Shown here piece by piece: positions 14,665-26,162 of a DNA stretch of 64,000 bases. Below the pieces are notes generated by a model, which ran no database searches, was not told where the DNA came from, and worked only from the letters and a program-made list of their open reading frames with translations. The stretch is from Hydra vulgaris (Eukaryota; Cnidaria; Hydrozoa; Anthoathecata; Hydridae), in assembly GCF_038396675.1 (NCBI RefSeq), contig NC_088926.1:24944001-25008000 (forward strand). The letters run 5' to 3'. The position numbers and the translations under genes were made by a program. How positions within the stretch are numbered: the first letter of the stretch is position 1; each line of letters begins with the position of its first letter.

Positions 14665-15951
14665 TTAAGCGTAATAGTAGAATTGTCCTATTAAAGCATA
14701 AAAACTTCCAGATTGTCCAGTTTGTTCATCCCCAGAGTTTAATGTAATCACTAATCTTCTTCCATTAGTAACGCTGGGCATAGAACCGGATTGACAATAA
14801 TTTCTGTAAAATGAGATAATAGTTGTAGAATCAATTGTTTCTTTTAATTGATACAATAGTCCAGCTAATGTATTATTAAATGAGGTAATATTAGCACCGT
14901 TCCACGAAGAAAGATAAAAATCTTCTAAACCAGATGAGCAGTAAAAACATCATATCTGAAAATACTGTATAATTATTATAGTTATATGGCGTCCAAGGTT
15001 GTATAACAGAGTTAGTATTTACAGGAGAATTGAGTGCGTCATAAATGCGTACTCTTGATTCCCACCCATCTCCAGATCTACCAATAACATGCATTCTAAT
15101 ATATTTTAAATAAACACCATTACCATTTCCTATAGTATCCAATAATATATATTCTCTACCATAAGTTATGTTCATATATCTAAATGTTGATGAGTATAGT
15201 TGAAGAGATGAAATTGATTGTGGTATTGATGAACCTATTGTAATAAAAGGTTGTAATCAATATATTACTGTATTACCAGTTTTATTGAGCAATTGAATTG
15301 TTAGATTGGTTTTAAATGGTAAATTAAGTGTAAAGTATCCTCCTAATGCATCATTAGTCAACGCATTACAACCTTGTAGAGAGTTTGCCTAAAATAGTCC
15401 ACCACCAAGTGGAGCAAACAAAAAATCACAGGCTAAAGGTATAATATTTATTTCGGCATTATCTGTAGAAGAAGAATAATCTTCTATGCAAAGTGTATTA
15501 TATGCGTATATTTTAACAAATACGTACCTGGTACACTTCCAGTAGTATTTGTTCCTGTAATTGCTAACCATAATCTTCTGAGAATAACAGGACCAGTAGA
15601 TTGAATAAAAATTGCTATTCCTTCAATACCTGTATGTGGTACAAGAGTCTGTGATTTTACTCAAAGACACATTAAACTTGAATTTGGGATTATTTCTACA
15701 AACTATAAACTGTTCTGTAAACTGCTAGGATTAGATATTATTTTATCAACATAATTTTTTGTAGCAGCGTCATTTGAGTTAGTAGGTTCTACTACATTTA
15801 TCAAATTATTAGAATTCATGTTAATATTACTAATTGCATTATTTTGTCCATCTCACCTAATAAACAAGTTAGTAGCTTGAGATGTTGTTAAACCATTTGC
15901 TACTTGGTTTGTAATTGAACTATTATTGTGTACGAATTTATCAACAGTCAT
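14665..15951 (-). pseudogene. Polinton fibre-like protein, broken
   Basis: The reading starts at the ATG at 15951, 34 bases beyond the end of the protease gene. The N-terminal part contains NDAATKNYVDK (near 15740-15770), a motif type typical of phage tail-fibre repeats, preceded by Asn-rich text. The middle (15389-15571) and C-terminal parts (14891-15175 and 14665-14856) are beta-rich, ending with LIGQFYYYA. At least four stops or frameshifts separate these blocks. By analogy with fibre proteins it would be a surface attachment or spike component; this is inference from one motif and its position. Full length would be about 425 residues. Confidence 0.5.
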
Positions 15952-15977
15952 TTTTATATATATATATATATTTTAAA

Positions 15978-16386
15978 TTACCATAGATTAATAATAATAT
16001 TCTGAAAATCACATCCTTTATCTAGTTTTTTTTAAAACATAAGACACAAGTGTCCACAGAATGAGGTATTTATAACTGAACTCTTTTCACTATTATAATA
16101 AACAGGACTTTTTGAATAATTAACAATTTCAACTGGTGGTAGTTGAGCGTAAGAGTCAAAAGTTTTTTATCTCCTTTTTTGTACCAGCAAATCCAATGAA
16201 ATCCTTTTGTACTTGAATCTCCTGTATTTAATATTCCACATTCTTTTTTTTGTGCATTTTTTTAAAATGTTTTATTTTTAGTTTTTTTGCTGCTTTGATT
16301 AACTGAAAATTTGTTAGTGGCTCATTTGGTAATACTATTCTTTCAATATTGATAAGTTTATGATAATTGTTATTAATCTTTACCAT
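15978..16386 (-). pseudogene. Adenain-like cysteine protease (C5 type), broken
   Basis: The chosen start is the ATG at 16386. The N-terminal part carries LTNFQLIKAAKKLKI and KKECGILN. The presumed catalytic His sits in GFHWICW (near 16180-16195). A frameshift follows at about 16160. In the next frame come the Asp (DSYAQLPP) and the Cys in CGHLCL (near 16045), then a stop. The His-Asp-Cys order is that of the adenovirus-type proteases encoded by Polintons, which process capsid proteins during maturation. The frameshift and stop make this copy nonfunctional. Length, about 135 residues, fits the Polinton protease family. Confidence 0.8.
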
Positions 16387-16465
16387 TTTTTAACTTATAA
16401 ATTATTGTTTTTTTTTATTTTTTTTAGTTGTAGTGCCCTATGCTAATGTGTGTGTTTACCATCAT

Positions 16466-19400
16466 CTAAAATAACTCTTTGGTCTCTTTGACCTCTTTGA
16501 CCTCTTTATTGACCTCTTTGACCTCTTTGACCTGTAAATTATTAGTTTTTTCTTCTTTTAGTTTGTAGTGCCCATATGCTAATGTGTGTATACCATCTTT
16601 TAAAATAACTACTTTATCGTCTTCTGAGCTTAATGCGATTTTATTAATCTCTTTTGTGTAAATTTCATGTAAATGGAATCTTATTACATTCATTTTCCTA
16701 ATATGATTCCTATTACTTAATAAACAATCTTTGTAATCTTCATATGTTATATATTTTTTAACAACATTTTACTTTACTCCCTTACATTTCTTGTTAACTT
16801 TTGTTATCGTGTACGTGTAAGAATACAACTTTGATCTGAGTCCAACAAATTTGTGTTTGTGTTCCAGCTGATTCATCTTTAAGCAATCCTATTACTTTCT
16901 TATTAGCACCAACTTTAAAACCTACATTATTAAATGCTGGATGCTTTAAGTCAAATTTACTTGTATCAAATTTGCTTTCAACATCATTAGAAATATCTGC
17001 ATAAAAGTCTTCTGTTTTTATTTCGTATGCTAAAGAATCTGTATTGGTGAATAATAGTTTTGCTCGATCAGAATATTTATTTTTTTATGTAATAATATTG
17101 AAATTCATACATTAGTGTTTTGCTTAAATGTAATATACACATATCTTAGTAAATTGGTTTGTTATAAAGAAATTTTGTTCTTTTCATATGTATTGCTATT
17201 AAGTTTTCATTAAATATTGTTCTACTTTCATAGTTTGGTTTAGATGCTAGTTTAATAGCTTTATCTCTGTTTGTATCAACTAATCTAATATCAACTCTGT
17301 TTTCAATATTCTCCATTGTTTTTCCAAATACTGAATTGTTCATTAGTTTAAAAAAGTCTTTTTCAAAATCATTAGTTGCTTTAGTTCTTAGACTTGTATT
17401 TAGTTCAATGTATCCACTTAACCATGCTCTTCCTTCAAACTTTTTACCTCTATGAATTTTTGTAATCTTTAATCCTAATCTTTCATACAATTTAAGATTT
17501 TCAAAATGAACTATATAATTTTTCTTATTATTCAAGTTATGATCATCATGTTGATTTTCAGGGTAATCTAAATCAACTTTTAGTATACAGGAAATTGATT
17601 TCCAGTTTATTAACTCGTTTTCATCCATACATTTAAAACCATGTGTTGGAAGTGGTTTATTCATTGCCCACCCATATAAATTATTAGCATCTAGATACTT
17701 TATATATGTTGATTGTTTGCTTTAATCATACTTATCATTCGTATACTTATTATTAGAAGTTCCTAATCTATTAGATATCATACTAATTCCACCTCTTATT
17801 CCTTGCTTTATCATCAATATCATATCATAATCACTCAGCAATTCTAATTTTATTTTTGTTTTTTTTAATGCTGCATCCCAAGTTGATCCTGATGGCGTAC
17901 AATACCAAGCAGGATCTAATTTATAACAATTAATACAAACATCTCTAAAATTTTCAAATACATCAGTTAGTTACATCACATCTGAAAGGTTGTACAAATC
18001 ATGGTAATCTCTAAATGTTTTACAATTAAACTCATTCCATACAATTTGTGCATGTAAGTAATCACCATCACTTATACCTTCATCATTTAATTTTAAACAG
18101 AACAATTCTTTTGATGGTAATTGCGTTTCAGACAATTTATTTATAGAATCAACCAAATTATATAGGTACACACCTTTTCTTAGTAACAAATCTAATTTTT
18201 TACCTGAATATAATTTTCCGGTGTCCCTACACTGATCTTTTGTTAAACTCTTTGATAAACTATCTAAATTAGAAGGCATAAATCTATAACTATCTAAGAA
18301 ACGGAGTTCACGTTTAGTTTCAACTTTCTCACCATCTTTATAAATAAACTCACCAACTTTAATTTCTCTAGAAAAGCTAATATATTTTTCTTCATTGTTT
18401 GGTATACAACTCAACTTTCCTCCTGATAATTTCTTTATAAACAAGTGACAATCATAACCAGATAAACTGTGAAATATAACCGGAAAGAATTTTGGAATTA
18501 CATATTTTGAGTTACAACTTTGATGAGCAGCACCTCTATATTTTCCAGTAATATGACAATGGTCACGTACTTTATCTTTTTCAAGATCTTCTCCATAAAT
18601 GTGACATGATATTGCAGCATTAAAATCATCCTTGTTTTTATGAGTAAATATCATCTTTTTTGGAAATTTAATCATGTCACAAATTTTCCTAATATCTTCT
18701 TTTAAGCTGTCTACAAATTTTTGTGCAACATCATCCGTTTGATTACTCGCAGTAAATGTAACTGGACTGCTTTAATAAATACTTTCGTCAAAACATTTAA
18801 TATAATAACAGAACGAACTTGAAACATGTCTTTGATATTGCTTGTATAGGAATCATTCGGATTTGGTTCACAAGTGTTAATTGGTTTGATAAAACTTTCA
18901 AAGTCGGCATATACTACAAACGGTACTCTCATAGATTTGTTATGATTATTGAACTGCATTGTTTAACTTGGTTTTGGAAGTTCAATACGTACTGAATTAT
19001 GTGTGTCACAATACAATCTATGATTAGATAAAGATTCCTCAGTATTAAATCCTAATAAGCAATTTCTGCAATAGTGCGTAGTCCATCGATTCTTATATGT
19101 TTGTGAAGAAAGTAATCTGTCTAAACTTTTTTTAAGCAATAATGATTAGTAAAACCATTTGAGATTAATAATAAATCTATTAAATGTTTACGATTATTAT
19201 TTTTCGACACACGTAAAATATGAACTGATGAATTTTCATACCCAAATACATTAACACTGATATCTGTATTATTTTTATCAAATTGTGTAATTTGGTTAAT
19301 TGATACTGGAAATTCTATTTTTTCCCAATTTATTTTTTCAGCTTGATTTTTAAGTTCATTATCCGCTCTTTCAGGATGATTATTTGTTGGATTTAATGAT

Positions 19401-20282
19401 CTTGTGATTTTCATTTTTTATATTAATTATTGCCATTTTAGTTGCTAAATTTTTATTAAGTGGAAGGTATGGTTTAGCTTTAATAGGATTATACTCATAA
19501 TATTTATATCCATCTTTTTAATAGAAACAAACCTCAAACCTGACCCTAACTGTTGAAATGATGATATCTAGAATCCTTAGCTTTGATATTTCATATAATT
19601 CTTTCAAATCTATTGAATCTAAAACAACTTGATTATTCGCTGCAAATGCAGCAGTTGTGAATTTAGTTTCTCCTGTTTTAATATCAGTACGCTCCATTTC
19701 ACAAGATAGAACTATATAAACCTTTGATTTTCAATTTTCATTTAGTATTTTAATTACACTATTTTTTACAAGATTCATAAATGATAAAGCATCTTAACCT
19801 TTTTCACCTGTCGCCGTAAATTGTTTTGTTCTTTCTTAATAGATGATGTGTTTTTGTATATTTCATTGCTGCTCTTACTTAAACTTTATTATGCAGTTCA
19901 TTTTTATTTCTAACTTCCAATTTATTGTATAAACTTTTTAAGGAGTTGATTTTTTGATTGGCTTTATTTTTAATTGTATTAAGTACGTACGACACAACTC
20001 AATTTGCAATAAAATTAAATCTACTTTTTCAGTTGATTCTTTTTTTTCAGTAGAATTATTGATTGTAGTAGATTCTTTTTTTGCTGTCAATGTATTGACT
20101 GTGTTTTTAATCGTATCAGGAATATATGACATAAGCCAATTTGCAGTAGATTGCATTGGTTTTTGCTCAATCGATGTAGATTGTAACGCTCTTATGAGTT
20201 CAGTTTTTCTCATTCTATAATAATATTTAATTTTTTGCTCTTTTGCGATTTGCTGTAATTCTTTGACATTTTTATTTTCCAT
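16466..20282 (-). pseudogene. Protein-primed DNA polymerase B, broken
   Basis: The polymerase replicates linear DNA from a protein primer and has a 3'-5' exonuclease. Starting from the ATG at 20282, the following blocks appear in order across many frame breaks. A SAP-like N-terminus (KELQQIAKEQKIKYY) comes first. A Cys/His block (HYCRNCLLGF) lies near 19070. Exonuclease motif I is YADFESFI (about 18905), then a DHCHITGKYRGAAHQSCN zinc-type insert (about 18515-18570), and exonuclease motif II is SLSGYDCHLF (about 18450). Polymerase motif A is YLDANNLYG (about 17670-17700), motif B is KLMNNSVFGK (about 17330), and motif C is TNTDSL (about 17040). The C-terminal tail (16466-16693) ends in a KEVKEV repeat. 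At least eight stops or frameshifts are present. Confidence 0.9.
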
Positions 20283-20347
20283 TTTTTATATGACAAGACT
20301 TTTTTTTTATTAATTTTCATTTTTCTTATATTATTTTAATATTTTTT

Positions 20348-20441
20348 ATCGCAGACATCATATAAATTTATATATATTTTTTAAAATATATCTTTATATA
20401 TTTTTTTAAAAATATGTATAAACTCATATGATGTCTGCGAT
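20348..20441. repeat. Hairpin between polymerase and AT-hook genes of the Polinton
   Basis: Perfect 16-bp arms (20348-20363 and 20426-20441, ATCGCAGACATCATAT) enclose a 62-base AT-rich spacer that is itself partly self-complementary. It lies in the intergenic gap between the polymerase start and the upstream gene, so it could be a terminator-like or promoter structure, or a tiny inserted foldback element. Confidence 0.85.
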
Positions 20442-20448
20442 TATTGTT

Positions 20449-20853
20449 TCTTCAGCTTGATTTTTTTTAGAATTAAATATCTCAATTTTAACACCATTAT
20501 CAATCTTTCCATCACGTAATTGAAAATATCTCCATCCACGCTTAGTTCCACACATAGCACTATATAATGATAGATTGTAATTTCTCATGTTTCCATGTTA
20601 GTTAATTTAATAGACACTGGTTTATTTCTAATTGATTTAAATCTTTCGTATTTTTGATGTAATTTTTTCTGGTGTTCAATATTTTTTCTGGTGTTTCACA
20701 ATTTTTCTCGGTCTCCCAACTGGTCTTTTAACATTTACTTCTTTCACTTCAGTCATAATAGATTCTTTATTTAATAACCCATTACCCATAGCAATCATTA
20801 GCAATGTAGCGAGATTGTTAGATGTTTTTGAAATATTATTTTCTTCTAATTTT
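20449..20853 (-). pseudogene. Polinton AT-hook protein remnant
   Basis: The minus-strand text gives LATLLMIAMGNGLLN, then VKRPVGRPRKIVKHQ with a GRPRK AT-hook core. After four stops comes SLYSAMCGTKRGWRYFQLRD and a C-terminus ending in EETIIADII. It sits between the major capsid gene and the polymerase. The AT-hook suggests DNA binding; nothing else is known to me. The stops around 20605-20690 show decay. Confidence 0.5.
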
Positions 20854-20865
20854 TAATAAAAATTT

Positions 20866-22076
20866 TTAATAAACAATATTCATTTTATTTCCGTCTGATT
20901 GAAATTGTAACCATTTATCAGATATTACAACAGCAAATGCTTTAGTATTTCCTGGAACAGCCGCATTAAACTTTGCTTTAAATTGTACATCTTCTACTGA
21001 TGATTTTAATCTTTCTGATTGTTTACTAACATCAAAAACCATAAGTGGGTATAAATCTTTATATTCAGAAGGAGGTATGTTGCTTTGTGTGATCAATTTA
21101 TTCATTCCATAAAATTTTTCACTAAACACAAATGCATCTCTATAGGCTCTTGAAAATTGCTGATTTGGGAATGATAAATTATAATCAACAGCAGGATATC
21201 TTTCCTGATTAAGCATAATGTACATATTTTTCAAGTCACAATGATCAAATATTGAAGGATTAAGTTTTTGGTTTCCATCTTTATTTGTTTGAAATCCAAC
21301 AATAATGTATCTTGGCTTTTCAAGAGATGTCTTTACGCTCAGTCTCCAAGAAAATGTAGTAGATTGTGAAAAGATATAGTATCACACTGCCGCGTACAAA
21401 AAGATACTGGAATTGTCACTTTTGATTCAATAGTTTTACAAAGATTAATCCTAAGTCTAAAAGTTGCATCATCGTCACTTTTTCTTACAAGAGTTAGTGT
21501 ATGTTTAAATCCATAAATAATTTTGTTGTAATCATCACAGAATCCAAAAATATGCCTTAAAGGTATGCTAAATGAAAATGTTCCTTTTGTAGTTGGTTTC
21601 TGAACTATGTATGCTTGTCTTACTGCAAACCCTGAGTTATCAGCAAGTACTGCTGTTGCTGCAGAATCTTTATACCGCAATTGATTTAATCCTTGTTCTG
21701 ATTGAAAGTGGCTTTGTTATTTAAGCAATCCTAACATTGTAGTTGCTTGTCCTGGATGATAAACATCTTCTACTTGTTGGTTTGATAATTGATATGATAT
21801 TTGACTAAATAAGTGCATAATACCATTATTTGTAAATGACATTGCATCTGCATTAGCATAAGCTGTTCCATAAGCTTTAAGAAGTCCTCCTTCAAACAAG
21901 AAAAAAGCCTAAGATGGAAGTGTGAACAAATCTTGTTGCTCAACGTTGATTCTTATTTCTCCAGAACTATTTAGATTTGTACGAGCCACTGGCTCATATT
22001 GATGGAATTCAAATCTTTCAATTCCTTCATCCACAGTTGGGATTTCTGTAAAATTTAATACTTCAGAAGTTGCCAT
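20866..22076 (-). pseudogene. Polinton major capsid protein (double jelly-roll), broken
   Basis: The start is the ATG at 22076 (MATSEVLNFTEIPTVDEG). Blocks follow in order: a beta-rich N-terminal jelly-roll with AYANADAMSFTNNGIMHLFS (21800-21870), LRHIFGFCDDYNKIIYGFKH (21500-21560), and a C-terminal roll with VDYNLSFPNQQFSRAY (21150-21200) and KLITQSNIPPSEYKDL. The end is QFQSDGNKMNIVY. Stops at about 21913 and 21720 and a frameshifted stretch at 21235-21340 break it. It would be the main icosahedral shell protein, about 400 residues as read and probably shortened in the middle. Family assignment is from the recognisable text and the neighbouring protease, polymerase and ATPase. Confidence 0.85.
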
Positions 22077-22084
22077 TTTGTTTT

Positions 22085-22599
22085 TTTATATACAATATAA
22101 AGATTTTTATTTTTTTTGCCAACTAACAATTGTATAAAAAATAACGCAAGTCTAAGACCGCGTCCTTTTTTAATTAGATCTTCTATTCTTAAAGCATTTT
22201 CATTTGAGATTTTTTTCTTTTGATTTTTTATCGCAGCATCCATCATTAATTTACTTATATTTATTGTTACCTCATCAGTTCCATTATATATTAAATTTGA
22301 AATTATTTCTTTACTATTTTTATTAATGATGCTTTTTCAATTAACTGTTTTTCTTTTTCAACTGCAATACCTCTAGCAGCTTCTATTGCTGATGCTGAAA
22401 GTTCTTTTCCTGCTGATTTAGCAGCAGTTAATACAGTTTTTCCTAATTTGCTAGCAGCCAACCTATTTAACATAGCTGATGATATTCTTGTTGCTTTTAA
22501 CGCTGCAGCTCGTTTAAATAAATTTTTTATACTGTCGAATATAGCACTTCCTCCAACAATATGTTTCTTTAAATATCTCTTATTATGAACAATTAGCAT
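22085..22599 (-). pseudogene. Polinton minor capsid (pVI-like) protein, frameshifted
   Basis: The start at 22599 gives MLIVHNKRYLKKHIVGGSAI, then an amphipathic stretch (FDSIKNLFKRAAALKA) and an Ala/Lys-rich region. A frameshift near 22320 leads to a second block (KEIISNLIYNGTDEVTINIS, then DAAIKNQKKKISNENALRIE). The IVGG|S text matches the I/L/M-x-G-G-x consensus of adenovirus-type proteases, and the amphipathic helix just after it recalls the membrane-active helix of adenovirus pVI. The gene is immediately upstream of the capsid gene (9-base gap to 22076). A role as internal cement or membrane-lytic protein is inferred. Confidence 0.6.
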
Positions 22600-22651
22600 T
22601 TTTTATGTGCTATATATATATTTTTTTTTATATGTATTGAGATATATGTAA

Positions 22652-23537
22652 TTATAAATTTTTATATATCGATTTATACTGTGCACTATTTATTACACCT
22701 TGCCGTAATAATTCGTCACAAATTGCAACAGCTTCATTTCTTGATCCAGTGTTATCTGCTTTGCATGCAGCTATACGTAATTCAAGCATTTTAATTAGTA
22801 CATTAGGGTCGCTAGGAAGAATCATAGCTTGTAATTCTGTTCCTTTTGTGTCACGCTTCTCATTTTTCTTTATATCTCTCCAAATTGGAGCTATTATTTC
22901 TCTGTATTTTCCATTCCTAGATTACCTTGGTTTGTATGGATTTTCAGTAGTAATTGCATCTGTTTATATTAATATATTTTTATAATTTTTAAGATCATCT
23001 TCAGTATATAAAAAGTTCTTATCAGAATTAAACTTTGTTATCAACTCCCAAAGACCAGGAGTACCATAATATGTTTTACTATCAATAATTATCATCATCA
23101 TCATTAATAAATATTGGTTTTTTTCCGATGTATAACTTGTCATCCTTAGAATGTATTCCAAATGTAGTATCTGTAGACTTTTTACTATTAGTATACATTC
23201 TTAGATAATCTGTTGCAATTTTTCCGAGCCTCAAGGCCTTAGTTTCTTTATAAGAAGGCATTAGTTCTTTATTTGCATGCTCAGCCAATATATCAGAATA
23301 AGCATTTGAAAAAGAGAGTGCAAAAATACTAGATTGATCATAAAATTTAGATATGTTTTCTTTTATTCCAGCTTGACTATCAATTAATAGCTTGTACAAT
23401 TTTGTCAAGTTTAACTGTAAATAAGCTTCACCCATCTTTTCATATAAATCATTCTGCTGTATTCTTTTTTTACTATCTGAGAATTTTTTAACAATTTGAT
23501 CTCTTTTTTCAGGATCTTCAATTTTTAGAAATGACAT
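22652..23537 (-). pseudogene. Polinton conserved YYGTPGLWELI protein, frameshifted
   Basis: The start at 23537 (MSFLKIEDPEKRDQIVKKF) is preferred over an upstream ATG because it begins the conserved charged helix. The first block is Lys/Glu-rich helical text (DLYEKMGEAYLQLNLTKLYK). A frameshift at about 23095 precedes the signature SKTYYGTPGLWELITKF. Another break near 22980 leads to a C-terminal block with LPSDPNVLIKMLELRIAACK and the end QYKSIYKNL. The signature is typical of an uncharacterised Polinton gene; a structural or packaging role is likely from position only. Confidence 0.6.
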
Positions 23538-23629
23538 TTTATTTATTATAAAATAAAAAAAGCACAACATAACGATTTATGTTGTGTTTTATGTTTTACG
23601 TTTTTTTTTATTTTCCGTTTTTTTTTACG

Positions 23630-24295
23630 TTTTATTTTAATAACTTATTTTGTGTTTTTACGTTAACATTTTTACAAAATCTACTTTGGAGTATATTAAT
23701 TGCCTCTTTTCTTCCTTGTTTAATTAATGATTCCTTGCTTTGTTCATCAATTTCAGTTTTTATTTTTGTTCAAATCTGTTCAAGCATTACTTGAAATTTT
23801 TCAAGTTCGCCAAGTATTTATTCATATTCATTGTCATTTATATGTCCATCTACTAAAGATTTAGAAATATAACCACTTATTGTGTTTAGTTTTGAATCAG
23901 CAAGTATCTTGATCTTTTCTTGTTTTTCTGCTTTTAAATTTAGTTTTTTATTAATTTGTCCACCTACTATTGATAACACACCTGCTCCTAATGCTATACC
24001 CTCACATGCAATAACTAATGGTGCTGCAATTACTGTTGTCAAAATTACCAATTCCAATAGTTCCAAATGCCATCGTGCTTGCTAGTAATACATTATCAAC
24101 TGCTGAAATTATTTTTACAGCTCTATGATACTTTTTACTTAACATAGTTCTCTTTTCTCTCTCGCGCTCTTTTTCTTTTTGAATCTCATTAATTTTTTGT
24201 AGACGATATACATGAGCTTGGTTTTCAACAGGTGACTGATTTTCATCAGGTGCATCTGGAAGAGTTGGGTATTTTATATTATAATTATATTCCAT
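23630..24295 (-). pseudogene. Polinton two-helix membrane protein, broken
   Basis: The start at 24295 gives a Pro/Asn-rich N-terminus and a basic-acidic helix (QKEKEREREKRT), then VDNVLLASTMAFGTIGIG. A frameshift near 24050 continues into LVILTTVIAAPLVIACEGIA and GVLSIVGGQINKKL. Two hydrophobic helices are therefore expected. The IVGG|Q text fits an adenain-type cleavage site after the second helix. The C-terminus (KLNTISGYISKSLVDGHIND) resembles an EF-hand-like helical pair. Stops follow at about 23818 and 23770. Function is unknown; a capsid-associated membrane-modifying protein is a guess. Confidence 0.55.
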
Positions 24296-24321
24296 TTTTA
24301 GTCATGGAAAAAAAAATATTT

Positions 24322-24714
24322 TCAAAAACTATTTAAATAAATTGATAATGCATAAACTTCCCCTTTTTTAATTAATATATCAGAAACAGAATTATTAACA
24401 ACATTTACTACAATATCAGCAACAGACTCTGATATTACAGAATCTTTTAAACTTAACATTTTTAATTTAAGTTCTTGTTGTAGTGAAACTAACGCAACAC
24501 CTTCATTGATTGCTACACCGAACTTTAAAATAATATTTTGATGTGATAAAGATTTTATTGTAATGTCATGTAGTGCAAATATTTTATATCTATTCTCATT
24601 TATTAATACTGAAGGGCGTTCTAAATCTTTGTGTGGCCTAAAAAGTATATGAGGAAGTTTAACTCTTTTATATTTGTTTATAAATTTATGCATTGGCGGA
24701 TTATTTCTTGACAT
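24322..24714 (-). CDS. Polinton dUTPase-fold-like protein
   Basis: One of the few intact frames in the element: 131 codons from the ATG at 24714 to the stop at 24322. The pattern resembles trimeric dUTPases: a beta strand ITIKSLSHQNIILKFGVAI like the strand before the substrate loop, and a C-terminal VNNSVSDILIKKGEVYALSI like the last conserved block. The Asp/Gly/Arg catalytic signatures are not evident. It may be a structural jelly-roll-like relative or a dead dUTPase. It lies between the membrane protein and the GLYL protein with short gaps, suggesting a shared late transcription unit. Fold assignment is by eye and moderate at best. Confidence 0.5.
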   Translation of the reverse strand: MSRNNPPMHKFINKYKRVKLPHILFRPHKDLERPSVLINENRYKIFALHDITIKSLSHQNIILKFGVAINEGVALVSLQQELKLKMLSLKDSVISESVADIVVNVVNNSVSDILIKKGEVYALSIYLNSF

Positions 24715-24782
24715 TTTGTTTCTTTTATATGCAATATAAAAAAATTTTTTCACATATTTGAAAAGATTTTCAAAATAAATAA

Positions 24783-25380
24783 TCAGAGAATCATATTCAA
24801 AAATGGAATATTAGGAAATTGTGAATTTGGTCCTAATAATAAACCAGAGCCTGCTGATGTATATCCATTCCCACTACGTAAGTACATTCCATCACCTACA
24901 GAACCTCCTTTCCTCCATGGTCTCAAGTATAAACCATATCCTGCAGCTGTCATTTTAACTCCTTGTTTATTCTTTTTTAAGTACACAATACCCCTTCCAG
25001 AAATTTTATCAATCATAGCTGATCCAGCTGCTGAACCTACTCCTGTTAATAGTCCTGTTGCAAGTGCCGGAGCAACGCTTGATAATAAAAATCTTCCAGC
25101 TGTACAAAGTTAAGGTAAAAGTGCTCCAATAAATCCTCCTTCTATTTGAGAATTGTGAGCTAGTTGTGCTTTACTTAAATTAATTATTGCACCAGTACCT
25201 TTTTCATATGCTCTTGTAATTTTATTCAAATTGTGTATTTGTTACAGCTAATATTTGTTCACCATTAAGATCTTAATGTGATAATTTAATACTAGCTCCA
25301 TAACCATCTTCAATTGCTTTTTTAAGTTTTTCTAATTGCGCCTGCGAAACATTTACCTTAATATTAGTATATTTACTCAT
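24783..25380 (-). pseudogene. Polinton GLYL-repeat protein, frameshifted
   Basis: The start at 25380 (MSKYTNIKVNVSQAQLEKLK) is followed by a stop near 25277 and a frame change. The second block reads KAQLAHNSQIEGGFIGALLP, then a hydrophobic helix with a stop between (25110). The C-terminus repeats G-x-G-x-Y-L (AAGYGLYLRP, GDGMYLRSG, GSGLLLGP) and ends QFPNIPFLNMIL. IEGG|F fits an adenain-type cleavage site just before the hydrophobic segment. This organisation recalls small processed capsid proteins of adenovirus-like agents. A minor capsid role is inferred. Confidence 0.55.
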
Positions 25381-26110
25381 TTTATATTATAAAAATTATT
25401 ATTTTTCTCTTTATGAAATCTAATAGACAATTCTTCTCCTCGTAAATTCATAGGATTTCCATTTTGATCAAGCAATTTAGTTTCCACTTTTGAAATTGTT
25501 TTTAGTGTTACTGGTAAATAAATTAAGTTTAACGGCTCTTGAACAATTTCAAATCCAAGACTTACAGTTGGGAGAAATGAATTTATAACGTTTTCCGTTC
25601 CTCCATTTACATATAATGATTCTATTATATCATTTGTAACACGTATTATATTAACACTTAATATGTTTACTATATCAGTTGATTGATGGTAACCTGATGA
25701 ATATACTCCACTGTTAAAACCAAAAACAGTTCTAACTGAATTTGAAGTTGTAAAATTAACTTTATAACCAGATGCAACATTTAAAACTGATCTTAAGATA
25801 TTATTATTTCCTTCAAGCTTAATACCTGCAACTCCTGCACTTATTTGGTCGTTTTCTAACATAATCAAATGAATATATCCATTTATATCAGTAATCTCAT
25901 AACGTCCTTCTGGAATGTTTATATCCTTCCAAGTTGATCCATTATTTGCGCTATATCAAAAATTGTTGTTTGAAGAATTAATATTAGGAAATATGTCTCT
26001 AAACTAACTAGAACCATTTCATATTCTCTGTCTACTCTAAGTCGAATAATTGGAACAAACGTAGTTTTTATAATATTACTATTTCCGCTCACTGATAAAT
26101 AATATGCCAT
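25377..26110 (-). pseudogene. Polinton penton-like minor capsid protein, frameshifted
   Basis: The start at 26110 gives MAYYLSVSGNSNIIKTTFVP. A frame change between about 25990 and 25870 leads to an intact C-terminal block of 160 codons: KLEGNNNILRSVLNVASGYK, TVFGFNSGVYSSGYHQ, VNILSVNIIRV, and MNLRGEELSIRFH at the end. The beta-rich text without charged helices suits a single jelly-roll penton protein, which in Polintons accompanies the major capsid protein. Its end overlaps the start of the GLYL gene by 4 bases, a sign of co-transcription. Confidence 0.65.
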
Positions 26111-26162
26111 TTTTTTGTTTTCTTATATAGAAGATAATATTTTTTTAATAATTTTTGTAAAA

